Below the pieces are notes generated by a model. That model saw nothing but the letters and a program-made list of their open reading frames with translations, made no database searches and had not been told where the DNA came from. The position numbers and the translations under genes were made by a program. A DNA stretch of 64,000 nucleotides. Source: Mucidula mucida. Lineage: Eukaryota; Basidiomycota; Agaricomycetes; Agaricales; Physalacriaceae. Of this stretch, positions 44,007 to 54,366 are shown piece after piece (positions within the stretch are counted from its first letter, which is position 1; each line of letters opens with the position of its first letter). Where the stretch lies: assembly GCA_015501055.1 (NCBI GenBank), contig JADNYV010000048.1, positions 154,917 to 218,916 of the forward strand. Reading direction: 5' to 3'.

Positions 44007-46523
44007 GCCGCTCTCTCTCTGGCGGCCGCAAAGGAGCGCGAAGACGAGGTGCTTGACCGAGCGAAGGTGTGTAACCTATTGCTCTTCCGCGAAAGGTGTC
44101 TCAGACGCATTGCAGAAGATTCTCGGCTGGTATCGTCATATATACGGGAATTCCAAGGACAAAAAGGAGGAAGTCATCCTCCAAACCATGATCTCCAACA
44201 TGGACGGGACGAAGGACAAGCCCCGCCGCACCCAGCTCATCCAGATGTACACCAATATCAACTGGGAGAATGGACTACAGGCTGCCGTCAAGAAGGAGCA
44301 TGACACAGTCGTCCAAGCAGCTGCCGACGCCTACACAGAAGCCCTCAGCCTCGATCCCAACGCGACTCGCTCAGACCCTGAGTCATATCTTTCTGTCCAA
44401 CGTCGCGTTGTCAATGCCAAATGGAGCCAGGAGTCGGACACCGTTCGCCAGGATATGAAGCGTCTAGTCGATGAGAAGTGGGATCTAGATACGGCGAACT
44501 ACGAGGCGACGAAAGCGGCAACACTTTCGCCCGCGAGATATCAAATGTGAGTCAAACATTTACTTTTTTTTATGGTACTGATTGCTTGCAGCGCTCTTGA
44601 CAAAGGCGCCGCATACTTGCAGCGCGTCACAGATACCGTCGCTTCCCATATGGGCATGGTCTGCACCATCCTATTGTGCGGTCCTATTGCAGAGCATGAT
44701 GCTCGCATCGAGTGTCGCGGGTATGTGTTTGTTGAACTTGTTGGCATCATCCTCTCATTGCTACATAGCATCCATTCCGGTCGTACCGTTTCAACCGGTG
44801 TCAAATGGAACAATTTCGACCCCGCTGCCTACCAAAAGGTCGAGGACACCATGATCAAATTTGCAGCGAAGTGTTTCAGTAAGTCTTTGTTTCACTATTC
44901 CAGGGCAAGCGACTAAATACATTGATCTAGCGGACGCTGATATTGCGAGCCGCGCAATGGTCTCGTTCTTGGAGACCAACCACTCTGAGTCATCTACAAG
45001 GACGACGCCCAAAGGTGCACCGGCGCCTGATACGATCAACCCTGCCGACAATGGTGCCCCCACTTTGGCCTCTACAGCGCCTTCTTCTCCTCCTTCTGCT
45101 GCGCCTCCTGCTCCTCCCTCCGCTGCGCCTCCGTCTTCTCTCCCCGCTGTGCCTCCTCCTTCTGCCCCCGACGCGCCGTTGACATCGAGACGACCGCTCA
45201 ACAAGGAGTTCGAGGTGCTGCTCCAAGTCCTCCCAGATGAAAAGCGCCGTGGTTGTCTAGCAGAGCTGAACGCAATGCCGGATATATCATTCGAACGGGA
45301 GATGAACATGGTGTATGCTCATTCGCGGCTCATTGATCTCCTACCCGGCTCGCCCTTGAACAGCCTTTCGATGCTGCACAGATACATGCCGAAGGGACCT
45401 CGCGCAAAGATTGCCTGGTAGGAAGTCTTATTTGCGAGTGGGGAAAGCGATGGGCCAGCCAAGGTCGGAGAAGAAGGAGCAGGTCCAGAGTCGGATAGCC
45501 AGTTTAGTGCGGGCAACATCAACACCAACGATGCTGACTTCGACACCGGCAACATCAACACTGTCTCTAACCCAGTCGCCTCTCTCACCGGCGCCGCGTC
45601 CGCCGATCCGACCACTACTACTGCCGGATCTGCTTCCCTTCCTCCCGTCATCGCTGCTCCCGCCGCTGTTGCCAGCCCGAGTATCACCGACCCCCCTCGC
45701 ACTCCATCTGACGTGAGCAGCGCTCCGGACCCCGCTTCTTCGGCCCATGTTGGTGTCGAGAATATTGTTGCCCCTCTGACAGCAATGCATGTCGACGACG
45801 ATCTTCAGAATGATGTTGGCGCTCTCAGCTGGGAGCAAATGGATGAGTCGGATTTCTGGCCTGAACTCAAGCAGGCCGTCAAGGCGTTTCGATGCGGTTC
45901 CGCGTGGGGATCAGTCTGGATCAGTCTGATTGACTCATTTTTGGTCTTTGAGGAGATGGCTGGTTATGTAGACAACGGCAAAATCAAGTTGGGTACAGAC
46001 TATTGTCCATCGGTCATCGCGGACTTCATGCGGCAACGCCGAAATTGGTCGAAGAAGTGGGACATTGATGATCTCGAGGTCTTTGGGCAGTCATTCTGGA
46101 AATGGTGGCGCTCTCTGCAGCCCAGTTCCCGTATTCACGAGGATCGTCTCATTAAGCTGGACATTGTTGATTGGGACGGTCTTCAAGACAAATCGGGCAG
46201 GAATGGGATCACCCTTGTGATCGGGGTCTTACTCTGGTGGGGGGAGGCTGTCTTGGATCTCACAGACGCGGCGGGCCCAGGGCGGCGCGAGGACTGGGTC
46301 CTTGCTTTCACTGATGTGACGTGGGCTCTGGATAATATGATCCGCCACGCCACATTTCGGAAAGTTTCCAAGGCCAGTTTGAACTCTTCATCACCAAAGC
46401 GGACCACAGCTGAGGCTGATATCGAGAAGGAGAACACACCGTTAGCCAAGGCAAGTAACTTCTCTTCTACTACTTTCATGGAACTAATTTTTGTATGCAC
46501 CATAGCGATTGAGGAAGAAGTAA
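44007..46523 (+). pseudogene. member 1 of a Trp-Trp-Gly fungal family; N-terminus cut by LTR e
   Basis: Plus-strand gene beginning at the LTR edge. Pieces: helical basic part (44250-44548, VKKEHDTVVQAAADAYTEAL, VRQDMKRLVDEKWDL); a middle domain (AYLQRVTDTVASHMGMVCTI, LLCGPIAEHDARIECRG; intron; VSTGVKWNNFDPAAYQKVED); a Ser/Pro/Ala linker (45040-45170); an Asn/Asp-rich linker (GNINTNDADFDTGNINT); and a C-terminal domain (FWPELKQAVKAFRCGSAWGS; FWKWWRSLQP; DIVDWDGLQDKSGRNGITLV; GVLLWWGEAV; TDVTWALDNM). The last intron appears to use GC-AG (46451), giving the end AKRLRKK. One in-frame TAG at 45419-45421 splits an otherwise open frame. I know no function. Homologous over its length to 50433-53257. 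Confidence 0.65.
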
Positions 46524-47700
46524 TCTATGTACAAGTATCTGCTTCATCCGCGTGCATCCAGCGCACTTTTTATACCTTAGATTTTAGATACACATAGAAA
46601 CACTACTTATACACTTCCTTTTGCAATGGGGTAAGATCCGACAAACCTTGGACACGGTTCCCGGCCGTCTACTCATTGCAGGCGGCGCGTCAGTGCTCTT
46701 GGCCGGATTAGGAAGTTGGCCCGCATTGACGGGTTTGACCGCCAAGAACAGTGCCATGCGTGTTTGGGGGCACTAGGTGGCCCGGTACATAGATACAACT
46801 GTCACTGGTGATATACTATTACATGAAAAATAGTTGGTTAGCGGCGGGAAGCACACTTGAGAAAGATAGAAGAGAGACCCGGAGCAGAATCGAACTGGCG
46901 CGCGGCAAATTCTGAGTGACATGGCCTTAAACTATCTGAGCGGGCGGTCAATTCTGTGGCGGGCGCAAATGGCCCGCGGGCATACACATGGGGAGCAGAC
47001 CATTGTTGGGCCCTCAACTAGATATCTTGTAGGGAGAGGGTGTCCTCAGGGTGAATGGCAGGGAGGAGGTCACATTTTTTGGGATCCAAATACAGACTGG
47101 CACAATAGACAGGACAATGCGCGATCATAGCCAGGTACAGCCTCAACTGAAAGTGAATTGAGCACGGACCGAACGCAGAAATGCGCGGATGTGTGGCAGG
47201 CGCGCTGAGCAAGCGGGGGGTGCGGATGCATCCATATCTGGCTGTACCCGGGGATTCTCAAAAATGCCGGACTCACGGCATTCCTCACGGCAGCGATGAG
47301 CAGTGTAAATTCACGCTCTATCTATTTTTATTGAGGAATGTGCTGCCCCGGGAATATGTGGCGCAACCTGGATGAGCGGGGCGGGAGTGGTACATCCGGA
47401 TTTGGAAGTGCCGTGATTTCACGGCAATGAGCGGTGACTGGTCGCATCCGGCATCACGGCACAATCACAACAGCTACGGCGCCCGCCCGCTACACCCGCC
47501 ACCCGCTAAATAAGGCAGGGTGTTGTATTATAATACTCACCCGCTTGTATTATAATAAGTACCCGCCACTGGGGGTGCTCTTAATTAGAGCCTGTATTGT
47601 AATACGATGCCCTCTTATTAGAGTGCTGTATTATATTATAGGTACAGCATAGGGTGATCCCACTGAGCAAGGACGACTGATAACGGCACCATGAACGTAC
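46524..47700. other. intergenic, small palindromes, no gene
   Basis: Nearly 1.2 kb with no convincing gene. A short open stretch near 46621-46776 has coding-like composition but no family signal. TCACGGCA occurs repeatedly between 47270 and 47460. Palindromic GTATTATAATAC lies near 47524, with a related TTGTATTATAATA copy 20 bp downstream. Confidence 0.5.
47409..47426. repeat. perfect hairpin TGCCGTGA / TCACGGCA
   Basis: 8-bp arms with a 2-nt loop; the arm sequence recurs at about 47273, 47284 and 47452, suggesting the end of a small repeat family. Confidence 0.5.
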
Positions 47701-47780
47701 CGCCAGTAATAATCCATGTGTTGATGCCGTTTGGCTTCTCTACGTTCTTCTTCAGTCACATATTTCTTCTTTCGACCCAT
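47701..47780 (-). CDS. orphan first exon (MGRKKKYVTEEERREAKRH)
   Basis: Starts at ATG 47780, highly basic, and ends at a good donor GTACGT at 47700. Basic first exons of the form M-G-R-K-K-x-Y-x-T-x-E-E-x-R-x-A precede several multicopy Agaricomycete transposon-associated proteins (recalled, not searched). No second exon is visible downstream, so it is probably a remnant. Confidence 0.35.
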
Positions 47781-48202
47781 TTTGACAAGCGTATGGGGAG
47801 TTGAAGGTTGTGAGATAATTGCCCTGGCAAGTCGCAGATGTGGTAAGTGCCAGAAAGAGTAGATGGGTAGATCATAAGTACACAAATGGAACCTAAATCA
47901 CTTTTGCGATTCTTTGGACTTTTATTGGACCAAAATATCAAAATTGTACGAGCAGGTAGCAAATAGTAGCACCTATCATTGTATCTAATTTATTTTCTGT
48001 CAATTGTGTCGCAGCGCCCTTTACAGCGCTCCCGAGCTCGCCATTTCAAGCCAAATAAGGCAACTACCTAGGGTTAAGGTTTGACAGTTGAACTATCGCG
48101 CCACAGGAATGTGCATGTACCTACTCGGGTGGAACGGCTTAGGGATTTTGGAGCTCATGAACTGATGGAGAAGATATGATGTATGTATCAATTTCGGCAT
48201 AG

Positions 48203-49080
48203 TTAAACATGTAAATACAAGTAAGACCGCTTCCTGATGCCTTCCTCAAGCAGCTGCGCATAAGGTAAATGTTGCGGGTATACCGGAACGATGTGCATGC
48301 CATACTCCAGGCGGTGACTATCAGCCAACGCCGAGGTGCGCTGCAGCACATTATCCAACAGCTCGCGAGTATAGTACAGATTCATGACCTCGTTCAGCAG
48401 CTTCTCCGTTCTGCTCGCCCACGCCTCATGCTTGGCGACAAACATATGCATATCGCAAACGTAGGGGACAATGTCCTCCGTGAGCGGGCGCACTCATTCC
48501 GCGGCATTGATAAGAACGTCGCGGGCATAGTGGGAAACCTTGAGAGCAATGCGTACAGTATCCGCGACGAAGACTAGTGGCTCGCGATAACTGACAATAC
48601 ACCGATACTGTCGGATCATGTCCAAGATGGGCTGCAGCAGCTCGAGACCCCGCTTTCTCAAGGCACGTCTGCTGGCGCATTCTCTAAAACAGATGTTAGC
48701 TACAATTCATGATACATGGCTGAAGCACGCACGACACTGAAGGCGTTGAGTACGGGGAGTAGTTGCCCGAGGCACGTTGGTTCGAACTGGAAAGAGCTAA
48801 GTAAAAGTCCAGGTCGAGACGGCGGAAAAAACAATCCTACCTGGGAGAGATTTGGCCAGAGGATGCGGTTGAGTCGCCAGTCTCACTGTCAGTGAGGACG
48901 TCGTACTCCTTGATGGCAGTGAGGGCGTCCATCGTCAGAGTGAGATGGACGTCAACAGAAAGACAATTGCTATCCTGGTTGAGCCAACAATTTCCAATGA
49001 TATTGCCACCACGTGAAACCGTCCAGGAGTCCTGGAAGAAACATATACCCAGTTCGAACACGCCCAACAGGGCAACCAAT
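48203..49080 (-). pseudogene. unrecognised helical protein gene with in-frame TGA
   Basis: Minus-strand exons. An upstream exon (49079-48840) reads VSRGGNIIGNCWLNQDSNCL, SVDVHLTLTMDALTAIKEYD. The main exon (about 48680-48203) reads RRALRKRGLELLQPILDMIR, VADTVRIALKVSHYARDVLI, a TGA at 48494, then VRPLTEDIVPYVCDMHMFVA, LLNEVMNLYYTRELLDNVLQ. The residues on both sides of the TGA form one continuous helical pattern, so the stop looks like a single mutation. Further exons may lie at 49155-49676 (VPYDDLPALEPIPEYPHYS before a donor). Family not recognised. Confidence 0.4.
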
Positions 49081-49715
49081 TACTAAGTCCAAGACGGGCA
49101 AATTGAAATAACATTTTCCAATTATACTAGTGAGGACCAAATGTAGCGCTATATCTATCCATGGTGACGTGGACTGCGCGGCTGCCTTTGATGAATGTGA
49201 GCTCTGTTATAGTACACCAAATTATCCCGTTTGACCCCTTTGCGACGACCTAAGAAAGTTGTGTATGGTTCCCCCCGAGAAAGGTCCGCGGATGCAGTAG
49301 AATTTGTCGACACTGCGATCGGGTAAGTCACAGTGACGGCTGAATTTGAGACCATGGAATCTGATCGCAATTAGTGCCTAGAGAAAGAGAAAAGACACAA
49401 GGCGCACCACAAGTTGTCACATAAGCCATGTTAGCCCAGAATGCCTCTATATACTCCCCGTGTGAGCCTCGAAGGTTTCAAGTAAGGTAACGAGGATGTC
49501 CGAAGAAAGAAGAACTCACTATAGTGAGGATATTCAGGAATAGGTTCAAGGGCTGGGAGGTCATCATATGGGACGCTCATGAGCATGACGGTTGAGAGAA
49601 AGCGAATTTGATTATGGACATTTCCTTTCCGACAACTGAGTTTAAAAAATGAACAACTCCATTTGCAAGTATACATAAATCAACATAAGCCACTATGATA
49701 CAAATGGCTAAACCG

Positions 49716-50449
49716 TTAAACATTAACAACAGCGACAGCGCCACGCCTCAAGGACGAATTGAACACGTCGAGGGCAGTGAGCAGATTGTTCTTCTTTTGC
49801 CTGAAGTGATTCGAGACACCCGTTACTGCGTCATCGGCCATAGAACTGCAATGAGCAAGCAGTCAGTATAAGGCCAAAGGGCGGTAAATTACTTACGCTT
49901 CAGAGAAGACGCCAACGAAGCGCCCGCGAGTAACAACGTACCAGCGCGTGGAGCACACTGAATCGCTGTGCGGCTCACGCTCCTCCGTCGGCACAGTGTA
50001 GTACGCGACGCCAGCGACAAAGGAAGGCTCTACAGCGGGGGGGGGGGGGGGCAGTAGCTGTGTGGGATGAGCCTGCAGCAGCCAGCGGGTTTGCAGCTGT
50101 AGCAGAAGCCGGGACGACGGAGGCAGGTGCAGGAGAAGGCGTAGGATGGACTAAAGGAGAGTAAGTAGGAGATCAATGTCAATATCAAGGAAGACTAACC
50201 AAGGTGGGTGATAACATCGACATTGTCGTCTTCATTGACATCATTGCCTTCATTGACATCTTGATCATTGCCGCCGTTGGAGGTAGTATCACTGAGATTG
50301 CCACCCTTGCTATTCTCCTTGTTGTCGGAGTCAGCAACAGTTATCGCTTGCGAAAGGGAGAATCCAGTATGGGGGGTATACAGCTCGTCAGCCCAAGACA
50401 TGGATGTGGCAGCGGGTGGGTGGTTATGGTAGTTGTCAGCCCAAGACAT
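49716..50449 (-). pseudogene. viroplasmin/RNase H1 N-terminal-like domain protein, out of frame at a G15 tract
   Basis: Three exons. Exon 1 (50449 to about 50204): MSWADNYHNHPPAATSMSWA, with the MSWAD motif duplicated, then an Asn/Asp/Glu-rich acidic stretch. Intron GTTAGT...TTTAG. Exon 2: Pro/Ala/Ser-rich linker, then VAYYTVPTEEREPHSDSVCS and TRWYVVTRGRFVGVFSEA. Intron GTAAGT...GCAG. Exon 3: DDAVTGVSNHFRQKKNNLLT, ALDVFNSSLRRGAVAVVNV, stop at 49716. The W-Y-V-V-T-x-G-x-x-x-G-V-F ... V-x-G-V-S ... A-x-x-x-F-N pattern matches the small RNA:DNA-hybrid-binding domain of RNase H1 and caulimovirus P6. The Pro-coding run of 15 C (50037-50051) leaves the domain one base out of frame; 14 or 17 would fit. 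Confidence 0.55.
50037..50051. repeat. 15-nt G/C homopolymer inside a coding exon
   Basis: Fifteen G on plus (C on minus), encoding a polyproline run; its length decides the downstream frame. Confidence 0.9.
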
Positions 50450-53257
50450 GGATGTGATCGTAGATGTAACTAGATTTAAATTGAAATGCAGTTTTCTAGA
50501 TAGATCTGAGTGCCTAACTACACTCCCTCTCGACTCTGACAACTCGGACGAAGACGAAGAGAACACACTGCGCCCCCGCACCAAAAAGAAAAGTTACATT
50601 CCAATCCCTAAGGCTGCTCGCCAAACCAATCGTGGCTGGGCGGATGGATATCGCCATATATTCCTGATGGGATATCTCGCCCGTTTCATAGCGTGCCGAG
50701 ATGGGGACGAAGAGGACACCATTCTAGACAAGATTTACCAGCAGTATTTCACCAAGATTCACTGGTCCATCCCAACCAGCGAGGAGCCGCCGTTCCCAGT
50801 TAACAAATGGCGCAGCAACGTGGTCATGCCCCGAGAGAAGCTCTCAGATGAGGACATGGTTAAAAAGAGAGGCATCGTCGAGCAGTTGAAAAAGGTAAAT
50901 TAATTCAGTTCGTCCGTTAATAACGCGTACTGATATTGTGTAGGCGATACGGCGGTGGTTTGAGTATTGTGCGACTCGTGTTCGTGTTGCGCGTACTCGC
51001 AACACGAAGGCCAAGGACCTCCTCAAGGACCCCATGGCATTTGGATGGGCGAAGCTGAATGGTGTCGCGAGGCCGGCAAAGGCACGCCAGGCAATGCAGC
51101 AGTTTCAGGTGGAGAATAGGGAGGCTTGCCAGACTGCAATCGCGGCGCGCTGGAAGGCTGCTGTTACCAGCGGAACCAAAAGGGGGAGGCAGAAGCCGAG
51201 CTTTCGCCAGAAGGTGGTCCGGGATATGTTTGCAAAATTGACCAACGAGGAGAGAGAGGCATACACTGGACGTGCCAAATCTGAAGCAGAAGCTGCTAAG
51301 GCGGAATTTCTCCGAGTGGTAAAGGCCCCCCCTTCGCAGGATCCTGTCAACCGGGCCAAGTAAGCTTCTATTAACATCTCGCACCAGGCTTAGACTAACC
51401 TTGCATAAATAGATGCATTGAGCAACTACCGAACTTCCTACAGCCCATCGCTGAGATGATTGGCGCGTGTACGGGCCTGCAGCTGATCGTTCATGCTGCA
51501 GGTCCAATGCCTTAATACGGCGGCAAAATCTCTGTCATCACGTAAGTTGACATCTTCATGATACTGCTTATTGACTGACCTTCTCGTCATATAGCGTTTC
51601 TAGTGGCAAAAATCTCGAGACGCCTGCAACCACCGTGACAAAGTGGAAGCGGAAGAAATTTTGAAACTACAAGGAATATCTTGAGGAGTATGTTGTGACT
51701 TGCTACACCTCGGTACAGCTTGAGGCGGCCAAAATCTCGTCCAACACTGGAGGCTCGTCTGCAAGGGCACCTGAGGACCTCGGATACGATCTCAGTCTTA
51801 TCCAACCCAACTTCGACGTAGATGACGACAACGATGAGGAGGACGAGGATGAGGAACGAGAGGAGACAGCACCGGTCAAGAAGCGACGCCGTGGGGCCAA
51901 AACGGACCGATGACAGTAGCCAGCCTGCCAAGAAGAGAGCGACGGGTGAGAAGGTGGCGGCATCAAAGGAAAATGTGCCGAGGCCACAGAAGGCATTACT
52001 CAAGAAGACGTCTGTGAAGGGTGGAGCAGCCAAAACTACTCAGTCCGCGAGTGCACCGAACAACGTGGCACAAGCCGCAGCCTCCCAAACTGCTGCCTCC
52101 CAGACTCCAGCTTCCCAGACTCCAAACTCGTCCCAAAACACGTCCAGTCACACACAATTACCCCCCCATAACCCATCTGCCCCTTCGCCGTCTTCTATTA
52201 CCCCCAATCGTACAGAATTATCGAGCGAAGATGAGAGCGAAGACGAGGAAGGTCGGTTGGGCCCACGAATACCGACATACAAAGAGGCTAGAGAGAGCAG
52301 AATTGCGACTATCCATCAGTCAGCGGCATACAAAGCCCTGTTCACCTCGGCGGCAGATTTGAGGAGAATGATGGCGCCCGCCGAGAGGCCCGTAAAGCGA
52401 CGTAAGCCAAAGACGCCAGTGGACTCTACGGCTGAGTGTCGCAGGTCTGGCCGTCTGTCATCGATGAATCAATCAGGTGTAGAGGGTCCTGGCGGCAGTG
52501 GCAATGGCACATTGGACTCTGGCAGGGTCGGCGAAAAGGATGTGACGCGTCAGGGAGACGATATGAATGTAGATGGCCAAAACGGCGCAAGTAATGGAAG
52601 CGATGAAGGAAACAATATGGATGTTGACACCGGTGCAGAGAGCCAAGGAGAAGACAACACGACAAATCATGCGCCGTACCTTCACCGCTGTTGGATGCTG
52701 AGGCCGATGAGCGTGCTGCGGAGGTTGAAGAGGCGCTTGTTGATGCCCCAACATGGTTCAAAGTGTCTTATGAATTCTTCAAAGACGCCGTGCCAACCTT
52801 GGGCCCACGCTGGCAACGACTTGTTGATTGCTTCACACTTCTGAAGGAGGAGAACAATTTTGAGAAGAGAGGAGAGTTGGCGGGGGACGGTCGGCCTGCG
52901 ATGCTAAGCAAATGGATTCAGTATGGGCGACTGACACGATCCAAGACGATGCCTACCACTCTCGATGCAAGCAATCTCGCTGCCTTCAAGCATGCATATC
53001 AAACGTGGTACGATGGACTGCAACCCGACTGGCGAGAGAAGGAAGGTGAGGATTGGAAACGTCCGAAGCTGGGGCGAAAACAGCAAGACTGGGGTTTGCT
53101 TGACGTAAGGGGTATCAATGGGATGTTGAGTGTCGTGGCATGTCTATATTGGTGGGGTATGGTTGTCTCGGAGCAGGCTCAGAGTGATTTTGACGAATGG
53201 GAACGGGCCGCTGAGGATGTGTCGTGGGTAATGGAGAAGATGGCGACGAACGGATAG
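50433..53257 (+). pseudogene. member 2 of the Trp-Trp-Gly fungal family, broken
   Basis: Exons 50433(?)-50894, 50944-51360, 51412-51541 and 51596 to 53257 by canonical introns. N-terminal: RGWADGYRHIFLMGYLARFI. Then a basic HMG-like helical part (ARQAMQQFQVENREACQTAI, FAKLTNEEREAYTGRAKSEA), and a middle domain (FLQPIAEMIGACTGLQLIVH, AAGPMP-stop-YGGK, KNLETPATTVTKWKRKK). Next come an acidic/basic NLS-like linker (EEREETAPVKKRRRG), an ASQT repeat (52080-52130), and the C-terminal domain (PRWQRLVDCFTLLKEENNFE, YQTWYDGLQPDWREK, QDWGLLDVRGINGMLSVVAC, LYWWGMVV, AEDVSWVMEKM). Nonsense codons lie at 51513 (TAA) and 51662 (TGA); frame changes at about 51900 and 52670. Function unknown; same domain order as 44007-46523. 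Confidence 0.65.
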
Positions 53258-54366
53258 CTGTAGTGTAATATATTATGTATTTGAGTACGTACAGCGTTTA
53301 CAGCGTGTTAATAAACGTACCTGGGTGTGCCGCCAAAAAAAAATTTCGAGAGCGAATGAGTAGAACGTCGCCAAAGATAAGACTTCGTGGTAAGTGGTGA
53401 GGTCCAGCGATGATGATGTCACATAGTTGGACTTAGACAAAATTCAATGTCTGCGACATATCGGCCCGGTGGATCCGAATGTCGTGGAGACTGGCGGGAA
53501 TCGGGATAACATCCAGGAGCGTAGTGCCAGCGTGGTGATAATAAAGATTATATTTATTTACAGTAATATTAGAGTCCGTTGTAGCCGAGTAGAATGTGGA
53601 TGATGTCTGTGTGGCACAAATAAAATGGAATATAATTACAAGGCGTGCTAAAAGGAGCAGATTGTTCAACAGCGTACTGGATAGCCTCTCGTCGCCATTT
53701 TGCCGTCATCCCACTCTATTTTGCCGCCATCCCGCTCCGTTTTGCCGCCATCCCGCTCCATTTCGCCGCCACCCGCTCCATTTTGCCGCCATCCATTCAC
53801 TGATACGTCACACGTCAAAGATATGTGTTTTCACGCTCACGCTTCATCGTGCTGGTCAGACCCAGCTGCCCGGTCCTGGATCCCAACCCGTACCCCGGTA
53901 TCCTGACGCGCCCATACCAAACCCGCCGCACTGCGCTATGCCCTAGGGATGCCGAATTGGAAGCATTAAAGGTTGAAATGTTTGATGGCCATCATAATAG
54001 GATGCTGAACAAGTGTTCCTGGGACAGCAGCGGTAGAGCGGTACCCAGCAGATTATGGGCGGGATAGGCGGGCTGCACTGCCACAACCCGAATGGGGCGC
54101 GGCTACACCTGAGGATCCGGCATCATCCCAAACCGGTTTTGGGGACAGCCGAGAGAGGATTTGGATGCGAGGCGGTGCCCATTCCCAAACGGGCATGAGA
54201 CCCTACCCCTGGATGCCCCAGTACCGGGACCATGTGGCAGTGCGCTCCAGGAACCCATATGTAGCTCAGGACCATAGAAGCATGCTAGCTAGCCAGTAGC
54301 TAGGACTAGTAGGGCAGTAAAGCAGGTGTTTAGCTACAGCAATAGGCAGGACACTGATATTTACAG
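53258..54366. other. 3' flank of family member 2 and probable LINE 3' region
   Basis: About 1.1 kb. An A10 tract lies at about 53335, after the gene end. The minisatellite at 53695-53791 follows. From about 53,950 to 54,366 the GC-rich sequence directly after the LINE stop codon is its likely 3' UTR; no poly(A) or short-repeat tail is obvious, so the LINE end is not fixed. Confidence 0.4.
53695..53791. repeat. 21-bp minisatellite, about 4.6 units
   Basis: Tandem copies of ATTTTGCCGCCATCCCGCTC(C) with one or two substitutions per unit; one unit is a base shorter. Confidence 0.8.

Noticed and set aside
46621..46776. Coding-looking stretch (RQTLDTVPGRLLIAGGASVL)
   Set aside because: Too short, no start, no splice acceptor before it and no recognisable family.
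46874..46925. tRNA-like B box (AGTTCGATTCTG on minus)
   Set aside because: Stem pairing is poor, no proper A box at the right distance and no cloverleaf can be drawn; perhaps a tRNA-derived scrap at most.
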